Numbered from the stretch's first letter, positions 43,502-52,313 are shown. The stretch is DNA of 64,000 nt from Saccharopolyspora rosea (GCF_025643595.1 NZ_CP102826.1:2914001-2978000), one strand, 5' to 3'. Numbers and translations: made by a program. Notes: a model not told the origin generated them from the sequence alone.

Positions 43502-44704
43502 ATGGCACCCACCGCGGAGTCCCTGGCGCAGTGGGCCGCCGACCTCGATCCGACCCCCGACGACCTGGCGTTGGCCCGGCGTTCGCTGGTCGACACCGCG
43601 GCGGTCGCGCTCGCCGCCCGCGGCCACCCGCTGAACCGGCTCGTCGCCGGGCTGCCCGACGCCGCGCGCTGGGCGGCCCTGGGGCACGTCCTCGACTTCG
43701 ACGACCTGCACGTCGAGTCGACCACGCACATCAGCGTCGTGATCGTCCCGGCGGTGCTCGCCACCGGCGGTGACGCCCGGGCGTACCTGGCGGGCGCGGG
43801 GGTGATGGCCCGGCTGGGCAGCGCTCTCGGCTGGCCGCACTACGCCGCCGGGTGGCACGCGACGTGCACCGCCGGAGCTCCGGCGGCCGCGGTCGCCGCC
43901 GGAACCGCGCTCGGCCTGTCCGCACCGGAGCTGGCGAGAGCGATGGCGCTGGCCGTGCCGGCCGCTTCAGGTGTGCAGAACGCCTTCGGCACGCACGGCA
44001 AGTCCCTGCAGGTCGGATTCGCCGCGCAGGCCGGGGTGCGCGCCGCGCGGCTGGCCGCGGCCGGCGCGACCGCCGATCCGTCCGCTGTGGACACCTGGCT
44101 GGAGCTGGTCGGCGGCAGCGGTGCTCCCGAGCTGTCCGGGCCGGCCGTCCCGGGCGGTCTCGCGATCAAGGTCTACCCGTGCTGCTACGCGATGCAGCGG
44201 CCCATCGCCGCGCTCCGCGAGGTCCGCGACGAGGTGCGCGGGCAGGTGCGCGCCGTGCGGGTGCGCACGCCCGAGGCGACCGTGACACCGCTGCTGCACG
44301 ACCGGCCGCGCACCGGACTGGAGGGCAAGTTCAGCCTGCCCTACGCGGTCGCGACAGCCCTGCTGGATCCCTATCCGGACTTCGCGGCGTTCACCGACGA
44401 CGCGGTCACCCGCGATTCGGCCCAACGGCTGTTGCGGCGCGTCGAGCTGTCGCTCACCCCCGGCGAGGACGGCCTGCTCACCGGCGAAGTGGACATCGAG
44501 GTCGAGCACGACGGCCCGCGGCTGCGGGTGCGGCTGGCGCAGCCACCGGGCGCGCCGACGCGCCCGCCGACCGGTGCGGAGCTCGACGACAAGCTCGCGG
44601 CCTGCGGCGACGACGTGCCCGGACTGCTGGCCGACGCCGACTGGACGCGGGTGCGGGAACTGCTGGAGGCGACGTTCCCCCGCGACGGGAACATCGACGG
44701 CTGA
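43502..44704 (+). CDS. MmgE/PrpD family protein
   Basis: A 400-residue protein of the fold shared by 2-methylcitrate dehydratase and cis-aconitate decarboxylase. Recognisable: ARRSLVDTAAVALAARG, then HVLDFDDLHVESTTHISVVIVPAVLA, WHATCTAGAPAAAVAAGTALGL, FGTHGKSLQVGFAAQAGV and IKVYPCCYAMQRPI. It is shorter than true PrpD (about 480). First of an operon with an acyl-CoA dehydrogenase (15-base gap), then a GntR regulator. It may hydrate, dehydrate or decarboxylate a tricarboxylic or dicarboxylic acid; which one cannot be told. Confidence 0.85.
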   Translation: MAPTAESLAQWAADLDPTPDDLALARRSLVDTAAVALAARGHPLNRLVAGLPDAARWAALGHVLDFDDLHVESTTHISVVIVPAVLATGGDARAYLAGAGVMARLGSALGWPHYAAGWHATCTAGAPAAAVAAGTALGLSAPELARAMALAVPAASGVQNAFGTHGKSLQVGFAAQAGVRAARLAAAGATADPSAVDTWLELVGGSGAPELSGPAVPGGLAIKVYPCCYAMQRPIAALREVRDEVRGQVRAVRVRTPEATVTPLLHDRPRTGLEGKFSLPYAVATALLDPYPDFAAFTDDAVTRDSAQRLLRRVELSLTPGEDGLLTGEVDIEVEHDGPRLRVRLAQPPGAPTRPPTGAELDDKLAACGDDVPGLLADADWTRVRELLEATFPRDGNIDG

Positions 44705-44719
44705 GAACGGGAGACCGAA

Positions 44720-45886
44720 GTGAGCACGGTGGACATCCTCGACGAGGACGAGCGGCTGGCCGTCGAGACGGTGCGCGACTTCGTCGACACCGAGGTCAAA
44801 CCGGTGGTGCGCGAGCTGGAGCACGCCAACACCTACCCGGAGGCGCTCATCGAGCAGATGAAGCGGATGGGCGTGTTCGGCCTGGCGATCCCCGAGTCCT
44901 ACGGCGGCAACGCGGTGTCCACGCCGTGCTACGTGCTCATCACCGAGGAGCTGGCGCGCGGCTGGATGAGCCTGGCCGGGGCGATGGGTGGTCACACCGT
45001 GGTCGCCAAGCTGCTGCTGCGGTTCGGCACCGAGGAGCAGAAACGCCGCTACCTGCCGCGGATGGCCACCGGCGAGGTCCGCGCGACCATGGCGCTGACC
45101 GAGCCCGGCGGCGGGTCCGACCTGCAGGCCATGACCACCACCGCCCGGCGCGACGACGAGGGCTACGTCGTCAACGGCACCAAGACGTGGATCACCAACT
45201 CGCGGCGTTCCCAGCTCATCGCCCTGCTGTGCAAGACCGACCCGGACGCCCGGCCGGCGCACAAGGGGATCTCCATCCTGCTCGTCGAGCACGGGCCCGG
45301 CCTGACCGTCTCCCGCGACCTGCCCAAGCTCGGCTACAAGGGCGTGGAGAGCTGCGAACTGTCCTTCGTGGACCACCGCGCCCCCGCCGACGCGGTGCTC
45401 GGCGGAGCGGAGGGGAAGGGGTTCGCGCAGATGATGAAGGGCCTGGAAACCGGCCGCATCCAGGTCGCTTCCCGCGCGCTGGGCGTGGGCCGGGCAGCGT
45501 TGGAGGACGCGTTGCGCTACGCGCAGGAGCGGGAGAGCTTCGGCAAGCCGATCTGGAAGCACCAGGCCGTCGGCAACCACCTGGCCGACATGGCCACCAA
45601 GCTCACCGCGGCACGCCAGCTGACCCTGCACGCCGCCCGCGAGTTCGACGCGGACCGCCGGGTGGACATGGAAGCCGGGATGGCCAAGCTGTTCGCCTCC
45701 GAGGCGGCCATGGAGATCGCGCTGGACGCGGTGCGCATCCACGGCGGCTACGGCTACTCCACGGAGTTCGACGTGGAGCGCTACTTCCGCGACGCGCCGC
45801 TGATGATCGTCGGCGAGGGCACCAACGAGATCCAGCGCAACGTCATCGCCGCCCAACTCGTCGCCCGCGGCGGACTCGACGCCTGA
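44720..45886 (+). CDS. Acyl-CoA dehydrogenase
   Basis: A 388-residue FAD flavoenzyme. Features in order: VRDFVDTEVKPVVRELEHANTYP, then FGLAIPESYGGNAVS, ATMALTEPGGGSDLQAM (FAD and substrate contact), GTKTWITNS, FGKPIWKHQAVGNHLADM and HGGYGYSTEFDVERYFRDA with GEGTNEIQRN near the C-terminus. The expected catalytic Glu position fits the EGTNE or YSTEF segment. GTG 44720 is preceded by GGGAG. The operon (PrpD-like, this gene, with the MaoC gene divergent) suggests a beta-oxidation-like route for an unusual acid. Confidence 0.9.
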   Translation: MSTVDILDEDERLAVETVRDFVDTEVKPVVRELEHANTYPEALIEQMKRMGVFGLAIPESYGGNAVSTPCYVLITEELARGWMSLAGAMGGHTVVAKLLLRFGTEEQKRRYLPRMATGEVRATMALTEPGGGSDLQAMTTTARRDDEGYVVNGTKTWITNSRRSQLIALLCKTDPDARPAHKGISILLVEHGPGLTVSRDLPKLGYKGVESCELSFVDHRAPADAVLGGAEGKGFAQMMKGLETGRIQVASRALGVGRAALEDALRYAQERESFGKPIWKHQAVGNHLADMATKLTAARQLTLHAAREFDADRRVDMEAGMAKLFASEAAMEIALDAVRIHGGYGYSTEFDVERYFRDAPLMIVGEGTNEIQRNVIAAQLVARGGLDA

Positions 45887-45941
45887 CCGGTGCACCGGCC
45901 GCCGTCGGCTAACGTCGTGTCAGGACCAGCGAGGTGGTGAC

Positions 45942-46697
45942 GTGGCACAGCAGACCGGTGGCGCCGGACGCGACAGCGCCTACCAGCGGCTCGCCCAGGA
46001 GCTGCGCACGGCGATCCTGCAGCACGAGTACCCGGAGGGCGAACGGTTGCCCACCGAGGCCGAGCTCGCCGCCGCCCACCGGGTCAGCAGGCAGACCGTG
46101 CGCCGCGCCTTCCAGGACCTCGTGGCCGAAGGCATGGTGTACCGGATCCCCGGGCGCGGCACGTTCGCCGCACCGCGCGAGGAGCAGTACCTGCGCCAGT
46201 TCGGGTCCGTCGACGACCTCATGGGACTGTCCCTGGACACGTCGATGCAACTGGTCACCCCGTTGCACCCGAGGGTCGACGTGGACGCGGCCGGGCGGCT
46301 GCGGCTGCAGTCCGACCGGGTGCACGTGCTGGCCTTCCTGCGGGTGCACGACGACGTCCCGTTCTGCCTGACCACGGTGTACCTGCCGCCGGTGGTGGGC
46401 AGGCTCGTCGAGTCGGTGCCCGAGCTGACCGAGGTCGGCGCGCGCAGCCGGGTCACCATCATCGGGCTGCTCGACTCGCGACTGCCGGACCCGATCGCCG
46501 AGGCCGAGCAGAGCATCACCGTCGGACTCGCCACCGCGGACGTCGCCGAGCACCTGGGCTGCGAACCGGACCGCCCGCTGCTGCGCATCGACCGGATGTA
46601 CCAGTCCACCACCGGCCAGCCCGTGGAACTGGCCGTCAGCCACTTCCTGCCCGAGCACTACTCCTACCGGGTCCGGCTGCGCCGCAACGTGCGATGA
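45942..46697 (+). CDS. GntR/HutC-type regulator with UTRA domain
   Basis: A 251-residue regulator. The winged helix spans ~12-80 (AYQRLAQELRTAILQHEYPEGERLPTEAELAAAHRVSRQTVRRAFQDLVAEGMVYRIPGRGTFAA); the UTRA domain follows (VHVLAFLRVHDDVPFCLTTVYLPPVVGRLV, then RPLLRIDRMYQSTTGQPVELAVSHFLPEHYSYRVRL). GTG 45942 is the start. It ends the PrpD-like/acyl-CoA dehydrogenase transcription unit and probably represses it through the repeats in the control region. A degenerate copy of the dispersed repeat begins at its TGA. Confidence 0.87.
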   Translation: MAQQTGGAGRDSAYQRLAQELRTAILQHEYPEGERLPTEAELAAAHRVSRQTVRRAFQDLVAEGMVYRIPGRGTFAAPREEQYLRQFGSVDDLMGLSLDTSMQLVTPLHPRVDVDAAGRLRLQSDRVHVLAFLRVHDDVPFCLTTVYLPPVVGRLVESVPELTEVGARSRVTIIGLLDSRLPDPIAEAEQSITVGLATADVAEHLGCEPDRPLLRIDRMYQSTTGQPVELAVSHFLPEHYSYRVRLRRNVR

Positions 46698-46780
46698 GGT
46701 GTTGCCTGTTCCCGGACTCCTTCTGCGCCGGTTGCGAGACCGCTCATCGACGGAGAGAAAGGCTGGCGCCGCTTGCCGAG
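46698..46780 (-). mobile_element. Degenerate repeat copy 4, reverse orientation
   Basis: On the minus strand this stretch reads GGCAAGCGGCGCCAGCC then TTTCTCT and GGTCTCGCAACCGG, matching the hairpin and central part of the dispersed repeat. The hairpin arm is broken by a deletion and the terminal repeats are decayed. It begins directly after the TGA of the GntR gene (46695-46697), as the intact copies do. Confidence 0.65.
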
Positions 46781-46809
46781 ATCGGTGCTCGTAGTCCGCT
46801 GTGGACCGA

Positions 46810-47307
46810 TCAGTTCCGCACGCGGTGCAGCACGACCTCGTCGAGGCGGCCGTCGACGACCTCGGCGGTGAGGTAGGTGTGGTGCGGCTGGCGGCGCCGG
46901 TCGGTGGGGGAGCCGGGGTTGAGCAGCCGCATCCCGCGCGGTGTCACCGAATCCCACGGGATGTGGCTGTGCCCGAACACGAGCACGTCGGTGTCCGGGA
47001 ACCGCTTGTCGCAGCGGGCTTCGCGCCCTCGCGCCGCCCCCGTCTCGTGCACCACCGCGAAGCGCAGCCCGCCGAGCTCGGCGCGGTGCACCACCGGCAG
47101 CCGCCGTCGCAGCTGTTCGCCGTCGTTGTTGCCGTGCACCCCGATCAGCCGCGCGCTGCGGGACTCCAGCTCGTCCAGCAGCGCGACGTCGACCCAGTCA
47201 CCGGCGTGGATCACCACGTCGGCCGCGTCGACCTCCCGCCACACCTGGTCCGGGAGGCGCTTGGCGCGCTGGGGGAGGTGCGTGTCGGAGAGGATCAGCA
47301 ACCGCAT
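46810..47307 (-). CDS. YfcE/MJ0936-family metallophosphoesterase
   Basis: A 165-residue phosphodiesterase. Metal-binding blocks: MRLLILSDTHL (Asp, His), VVIHAGDWVD, GVHGNND (Asn), FAVVHETG and VLVFGHSHIPW. Length and order are typical of YfcE-type cyclic-nucleotide or nonspecific phosphodiesterases. No operon is evident; the gene converges on the GntR regulator. Confidence 0.88.
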   Translation of the reverse strand: MRLLILSDTHLPQRAKRLPDQVWREVDAADVVIHAGDWVDVALLDELESRSARLIGVHGNNDGEQLRRRLPVVHRAELGGLRFAVVHETGAARGREARCDKRFPDTDVLVFGHSHIPWDSVTPRGMRLLNPGSPTDRRRQPHHTYLTAEVVDGRLDEVVLHRVRN

Positions 47308-47788
47308 CCGCGACTCCTCGGGTTTCCCGGGGCGCGAACGACCGGGCAGTCGCGGTCAGGTCCCCGCCGTCGAGGTTCCGCCGGTCGCCGCGCTCACGCG
47401 GTGAGCATACGCCTGTGCTCACTTCGGCGGAGCGGGAATCCCGGTCGTGCGCGCGTGCGGGAGTCACCGGGGCGGTGCGCAGCACGGTGCCGGGAAGCCG
47501 GTGCTGCGGGGGTTTTCCGTTGCCGGGCCGGGATGCGGCATGTCCTTGCGGGTTCGGCCGCGTCGAGCCCTTCCGGGAGTGATGCGCGCCCGCGACCGGG
47601 CCGCGCGGACGCCGCTGTGCTGCTCGACTTCCTCGACGGGTGCGGCACGGAACCCGATGGCCGAACCGGCGGCCGATGCCGTGCCACGCCCGCCGGGGCG
47701 CACGCCGCCGCGTCGACGCGACCACACGCACCCTTGACTTCGAGTGGACTTCAGGTCGCAGGCTGTCCGCGGACGGAAGGGAGTCGTC
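47308..47788. other. Intergenic stretch with inverted repeat GTGAGCA-N8-TGCTCAC
   Basis: About 480 bases between divergent genes. The only structure seen is a perfect 7+8+7 inverted repeat at 47401-47422. The open frames here lack homology. The region contains the upstream sequences of both neighbours. Confidence 0.5.
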
Positions 47789-48760
47789 ATGTTGGCAGTG
47801 CGGGTGAACCGGTTCGGCGGTCCGGAAGTGCTGGTCGCCGAGCAGTTGCCGGAACCGGTCGCCGGTCCCGGGCAGGTGGTGGTCGGTGTCGCCGTCGCGG
47901 CGACCGACTTCGTGCAGACCCAGTTGCGGCGCGGGTTCACGCCCGGTCCGCCGTTGCCGGAGCCGCCGTACGTCCCGGGCGGAACGGTCGCGGGCGAGGT
48001 CGTCTCGGTCGGGGAGGGCGTCGACCCCGGCTGGCTCGGCCGCCACGTCGTCACCCGGACCAGCGATGGCTACGGAGGCCACGCCGAACGCGCGGTGGCC
48101 GACGAGGCGGCGCTCGTGCCGGTGCCCGCCGGGGTGGGGCTGCGCGAGGCGGCGGCCCTGCTCGACGACGGGAGCACGGCCCTCGGGCTGGTCGACAACG
48201 CCCCGGTCGCCCCGGGCGAATGGGTGCTGGTCGAGGCCGCCGGAGGTGGTGTGGGCAGCGTCCTGGTGCAGCTGGCGAGCTCGGCCGGAGCCCGGGTCAT
48301 CGGCGCCGCGCGCGGCGAGCGCAAACTCGCGCAGGTCGCCGAGCTGGGCGCCGAGCAGGTCGTCGACTACACCGAGCCGGACTGGGCGGAGAAGGTGCGC
48401 GCGATCATCGGAGGCGGTCCGGACCTGGTCTTCGACGGTGTCGGCGGCGAGATCGGCCGCGCTGCGTTCGAGGTGACCGCGCGCGGCGGGCGCTTCTCGG
48501 TGCACGGCGCGTCCAGCGGGACGGCCACCGAGGTCGACCCGGCCGAGGCGCGGCGGCGCGGGGTCGAGGTGCTGCCGCTGAGCCAGCTGTACGGCCTGCA
48601 GCATGGTGTCGAGAAGCGCGCCGAACGGGTGCTGGCCGCGGTCGCGGCGGGAGCGTTGCGGCCGCTGATCGGCCAGACCTTCCCGCTCGACCGGGCAGCG
48701 CAGGCCCACGCCGCGATGGAATCCCGCTCCGTGGTCGGCAAAACGCTGCTGACGACGTGA
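47789..48760 (+). CDS. Zinc-independent quinone oxidoreductase (MDR superfamily)
   Basis: A 323-residue NADPH:quinone reductase-like protein. The N-terminal GroES-like part starts MLAVRVNRFGGPEVLVAEQLPEP. The nucleotide-binding motif is VLVEAAGGGVGSVLVQLASSAGARVIGAARG, and FDGVGGEIG follows. No zinc-ligand Cys cluster is present. Start ATG 47789 follows GGAAGGGAG; the longer frame is not supported. It converges on the flavoprotein gene at 48855-49999, whose frame runs open through this gene on the other strand. Confidence 0.88.
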   Translation: MLAVRVNRFGGPEVLVAEQLPEPVAGPGQVVVGVAVAATDFVQTQLRRGFTPGPPLPEPPYVPGGTVAGEVVSVGEGVDPGWLGRHVVTRTSDGYGGHAERAVADEAALVPVPAGVGLREAAALLDDGSTALGLVDNAPVAPGEWVLVEAAGGGVGSVLVQLASSAGARVIGAARGERKLAQVAELGAEQVVDYTEPDWAEKVRAIIGGGPDLVFDGVGGEIGRAAFEVTARGGRFSVHGASSGTATEVDPAEARRRGVEVLPLSQLYGLQHGVEKRAERVLAAVAAGALRPLIGQTFPLDRAAQAHAAMESRSVVGKTLLTT

Positions 48761-48854
48761 CCGCGGGCCGCGCTGTTCCGGCAACCGAGAACCGGTCTGC
48801 GCGGTCGCACCTCGGCGGCCCGGCGGGTCGGCCGAGGCCGGAACCGGCGGAGGT

Positions 48855-49999
48855 TCAGGTCCGGGCCCCGCGCCGACGCGACGGGCCGCCGGGGTGAGGC
48901 GCAACAACGCCGGACGGCGTTGGGCCGCCAGTGCGCCGCGCACGATCGTTTCCTTGTACAGCGCCGCGATCCTGCCGGTGAGGACCAGCTCCACGGGAGT
49001 GTCGTCGCGGCGGACGTACTGCACCAGCGCGTCGTGCCGGCCCAGGCTGATGCACTGGTTGACGTAGCGGAACCGCAGCGGCCCGGGCTCGCGCCCGGCG
49101 AGCCGGTCACCCACGGCGCGGGCGACCTGCCGCGCCGACGGCAGCCCGGTGGCGCAGGCCATCCGCAGTTCCCGACCGTCCCGGCAGCGCGCGGCAGCCG
49201 CGTCGCCGACGGCGTACACGTCCGGGTGCGACACCGAGCGGAGCGCTTCGTCGACGAGGATCCGGCCGCGGCCGTCCACCGCGATGCCGGCGTCGCGCGC
49301 CAGGTCCGGTGCCCGGAAACCGGCGGCCCACACGACGACGTCCGCGGGCACGTGCTCCCCGCTGCGCAGCACCGCACCGTCCGCTCGGACCTCGGCCACC
49401 GGTGCGTGCTCCCGGATGTCCACGCCCAGCCGGCCGAAAACGCGCCGCAGGTGCCTGCGCCCGCGCTCGGACAGCGCCGCGCCGAGCTCACCGGCGGTCA
49501 GCAGGCGGACCGCCAGCCCGGGGCGCGATTCGGCCAGCTCCGCGGCCGCCTCGATGCCGGTGAGCCCACCGCCGACCACCGCAACGCTGCTCGCCTCGGC
49601 CAGTTCTCCCCGCAGCAGCGCGGAATCCTCCGCCCCCGCGAGCGGGCGGGCGTGTTCCGCGGCACCGGGCACGGTGTCCACAACGGACACGCTGCCGAGC
49701 GCGCAGACGAGCACGTCGTAACCGAGGCGCCCGCCGCCGGCCAGCGCCACCTCGTGACGTCCGGTGTCGATCGCGGTCGCCCGGTCCACCACCGACTCGA
49801 CGCCGGATCCGGCGAGCAGCTCGGCCAGCGTGCGCTGGCGGATCCGCTGCCCGGCGGCGACCTGGTGCAACCGGACCCGCTCGACGAACAGCGCGCTCGC
49901 GTTCACCAGCGTCGTCCGCGCCCCGGAACGCTCGGCGATCAGCCGTGCCGCGGGGAGCCCGGCGTAACCGGCTCCCAGGACCACCACGTGCGCGTGCAT
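48855..49999 (-). CDS. NAD(P)/FAD-dependent pyridine nucleotide-disulfide-type oxidoreductase, 3' end probably frameshifted
   Basis: An NDH-2-like flavoprotein of about 380 residues. FAD loop VVVLGAGYAGLPAARLI, NAD loop VAVVGGGLTGIEAAAELAE, FAD contact VYAVGDAAAARC and C-terminal SLGRHDALVQYV, then GRIAALYKETIVRGALAAQRRP. ATG 49999 follows GGAAGGAGACCG. In the homologous frame there is no stop until 47198, which would cross the whole opposite gene. A TGA in another frame lies at 48855-48857, just where family members end, so a 1-2 base indel near 48870-48900 probably removed the natural stop. The end given is that alternative stop and is approximate. Confidence 0.7.
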
Positions 50000-50193
50000 C
50001 TCGGTCTCCTTCCGACGCGCCGAAGCCGTGTCGCAGTGATGACGGGGCCGCGCACGCGGACGTGACAGCGCAACGCGGTGACGGCGATCACTCCGGACGC
50101 GAGTCGCCACCGGGCATTGCGGTCACCGGCGACCGGCGGGAACAATGGCCGGACCGCGAAACCGGCGGTCCGAACAGGACACTGGGAGCAGCG

Positions 50194-50490
50194 ATGCCTT
50201 ATTTCGTCGAGACCTTCGACAAGCCGGGGCACCAGGACCTGCGGCAGCGCACCCGGGCGCGGCACCTGGACTTCCTGGAGCGCAACAAGCACCTGCTGCT
50301 GGCCTGCGGCGCCAAGCTCGACGACGACGGGGAGACCGCCACCGGCGGGGTGTACCTGCTGGACGTGGAAACCCGTTCCGAGGCAGCGGAGTTCATCGAA
50401 CGCGACCCGTTCAGCGAGGTGGAGCTGTTCGAGCAGGTGCGGATCAGCCGGTGGCGCAAGGCGTACCTGGACGGCCGGAGCTTCCTCTGA
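50194..50490 (+). CDS. YciI-like protein
   Basis: A 98-residue protein of the YciI/dimeric ferredoxin-like fold: MPYFVETFDKPGHQDLRQRTRARHLDFLE, then LLLACGAKLDDDG and the GGVYLLDVETRSEAAEFIERDPF segment. The His of RARHLDFL and Asp of ERDPF are the conserved pair of this family. The function in general is unclear; some members are hydrolase-like or subunits of catabolic enzymes. ATG 50194 follows GGGAGCAG. Its TGA (50488-50490) borders a dispersed repeat copy. Confidence 0.87.
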   Translation: MPYFVETFDKPGHQDLRQRTRARHLDFLERNKHLLLACGAKLDDDGETATGGVYLLDVETRSEAAEFIERDPFSEVELFEQVRISRWRKAYLDGRSFL

Positions 50491-50609
50491 GTGCCTGTCG
50501 TTGAACCTGCTCCCGGAACAGGCGTGGCAAGCGGCGCCAGCCGCTTTCTCTTTCGGTGAGTACGCAAGCAACCGGCACCGCCACGCACAACGAGTTCGAA
50601 GACAGGTTC
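50491..50609 (+). mobile_element. MITE-like repeat copy 3
   Basis: A 119-bp element beginning GTGCCTGTCGTTGAAC directly after the YciI TGA and ending GTTCGAAGACAGGTTC. The left flank is TGA; the right flank is TCC, so the target duplication has decayed or was lost. The terminator-like stem AAGCGGC-GCCA-GCCGCTT is at 50529-50546, followed by TCTCTTTC. It shares its first 85 or so bases almost perfectly with copy 1. Confidence 0.78.
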
Positions 50610-50657
50610 TCCAGCTTTCGACCTCGGCGGGCCCGGCCGGATGGCATGATCGGTCCC

Positions 50658-50915
50658 ATGGCTCTCTTCCGTTCGAAGCCGAAACTGGCCACGGTCCTCG
50701 GCCGGGCGTTCTCCTGCCTGGTCTGCGGAGGGCGGGAGTTCCGGTCGCGCGAGGTGAAGTTGAACAGCACCGGGGCGGAGTTCTTCGACCTCGGCTGGGC
50801 GAACCGGTCCGCGACCGGGGTGATCTGCGACGCCTGCGGCCACGTGCACAACTTCGTCGGGAACGCCGTGGAGTTCTGGAAGGTCGACGGCGGCTATCCG
50901 GCCGGAGCCGAATGA
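50658..50915 (+). CDS. Small zinc-ribbon protein
   Basis: An 85-residue protein with two CxxC knuckles: C20-L-V-C23 in FSCLVCGGREF and CDAC near residues 58-61 (GVICDACGHVHNF). The spacing fits a zinc ribbon of the kind found in DNA-binding or nucleic-acid-associated proteins. ATG 50658 has no clear ribosome binding site, so an upstream start is possible. It overlaps the convergent pseudouridine synthase by 22 bases. No closer function can be given. Confidence 0.75.
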   Translation: MALFRSKPKLATVLGRAFSCLVCGGREFRSREVKLNSTGAEFFDLGWANRSATGVICDACGHVHNFVGNAVEFWKVDGGYPAGAE

Positions 50916-51823
50916 CCCGGCCACGACTCCAGCCGTCGGCGGCTCTCGAAACGGCGCGCGCGACCCGTGATCGGGTCGGTGAACTCCAGGACCCGGGCGA
51001 GCAGCTGCAGGGGTGCGGTGAAGTCGTCCGAAGCCCGCTCGCGGGGTTCGGGGTAGATGTCGTCGCCGACGATCGGAACGCCGAGCCGGTTCATGTGCAC
51101 GCGCAGCTGGTGGGTGCGGCCGGTGCGCGGGACCAGCCGGTACCGGCCCAGGTCACCGCGCTGCTCGACGAGCTCGATCCGGGTCTCGCTGTTGGGCTCC
51201 CCGGCTTCCTCCCGGGCGGCGATGACCCCGCGGTGCTTGACGATCCTGCTGCGCACCGTGCGCGGGAGCCGCAGCGCCGGGTCGACGGGCGCGACCGCCT
51301 CGTACTCCTTGTGCACCCGCCGGTCGGCGAACAGCGTCTGGTAGGCGCCGCGGCTGCGCGGGTCGACCACGAACATGACCAGACCGGCGGTCATCCGGTC
51401 CAACCGGTGCGCGGGCGTGAGCCGCGGCAGGTCCAGGTCGCGGCGCAGCCGCACGAGCGCGGTCTGCACCACGTGCCCGCCGCGCGGCGTGGTGGCCAGG
51501 AAGTGCGGTTTGTCCACCACGAGCAGGCGGTCGTCGCGGTGCACCACGTCCAGCTCGAACGGCACCGGCACCTCGTCCGGGAGGTCGCGGTGGAACCAGA
51601 TGAACGCGCCGGGCACGAACGGCGAGTCGACGTCGAGCGGACCGTCGGCACCGACGATCCGCCCGGTGCGCAGCATCTCGTCGACTCGGTCGGGCGCCAG
51701 CTGGGGCAGCCGCTCGACGAGGTGGTCGCGGACGGTCGCCCAGCCGCCGTCCGGCGGCAGCCGCAACCGCGTCGCATCCACGCCGTCGACCTGCGGCAAC
51801 GGCGACCTGAGCTTGCGTCTCAT
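50894..51823 (-). CDS. RluA-family pseudouridine synthase
   Basis: A 309-residue RNA pseudouridine synthase. The catalytic motif is LTPAHRLDRMTAGLVMF, with Asp in HRLDR. Before it, LLVVDKPHFLATTPRGGHV is the conserved strand, and RTGRTHQLRVHMNRLGVPIVGDDIYPEP follows. An N-terminal S4-like part is short. It lies at the end of a minus-strand run from the TetR gene at 55264. The target uridine cannot be predicted. Confidence 0.9.
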   Translation of the reverse strand: MRRKLRSPLPQVDGVDATRLRLPPDGGWATVRDHLVERLPQLAPDRVDEMLRTGRIVGADGPLDVDSPFVPGAFIWFHRDLPDEVPVPFELDVVHRDDRLLVVDKPHFLATTPRGGHVVQTALVRLRRDLDLPRLTPAHRLDRMTAGLVMFVVDPRSRGAYQTLFADRRVHKEYEAVAPVDPALRLPRTVRSRIVKHRGVIAAREEAGEPNSETRIELVEQRGDLGRYRLVPRTGRTHQLRVHMNRLGVPIVGDDIYPEPRERASDDFTAPLQLLARVLEFTDPITGRARRFESRRRLESWPGHSAPAG

Positions 51824-51836
51824 CCCGCCGCCCAGT

Positions 51837-52313
51837 TTAGAGGTGCAGTTTGAGCCCTTCGTGGGAGGCGACGAAGCCGAGCCGTTCGTAGAACCGGAGG
51901 GCGTCGCCGCGTGCCTTGTCGGTGGTCAGCTGGACCAGCGCGCAGCCGCGGCGGCGGGCTTCGTCGACGGCCCAGCGGAACATCTCGGCGCCCAGGCCCC
52001 GACCGCGGTGCTCGTCGTGCACCCGCACGGCCTCGATCTGCGCGCGCAGCGCGCCGCGGCGCGCGAGGCCCGGGATGAACGTCAGCTGCAAGGTGCCCAC
52101 CACCTGCCCGGCCTCGGTGGTGGCGACGACCAGCAGCTGCGCCGGGTCCGCGTCGATCTCCCGGAACGCGCGCAGGTAGGGCGCGAGCTCGGCGGTGTCC
52201 TCGCGGGTGGCGCCCAGTTGGTCGGCCGCCAGCAGCTCGACGATCGCGGCCACGTCGGCTTCGGCGGCGCGGCGCAGCGGGTAGGTCCGGGTTCCGGCGA
52301 CGAGGGTGGTCAC
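51837..52313 (-). CDS. GNAT-family N-acetyltransferase
   Basis: A 158-residue acetyltransferase. The acetyl-CoA loop is VHDEHRGRGLGAEMFRWAVDEARRRG, and the GNAT end is DALRFYERLGFVASHEGLKLHL. GTG 52313 overlaps the stop of the upstream gene as GTGA, indicating translational coupling with the TSCPD protein. The acyl acceptor is unknown. Confidence 0.88.
   Translation of the reverse strand: MTTLVAGTRTYPLRRAAEADVAAIVELLAADQLGATREDTAELAPYLRAFREIDADPAQLLVVATTEAGQVVGTLQLTFIPGLARRGALRAQIEAVRVHDEHRGRGLGAEMFRWAVDEARRRGCALVQLTTDKARGDALRFYERLGFVASHEGLKLHL

Noticed and set aside
48367-49491. Minus-strand 374-residue frame
   Set aside because: Shadow of the flavoprotein in another frame. Arg/Ser/Pro-rich with no motifs.
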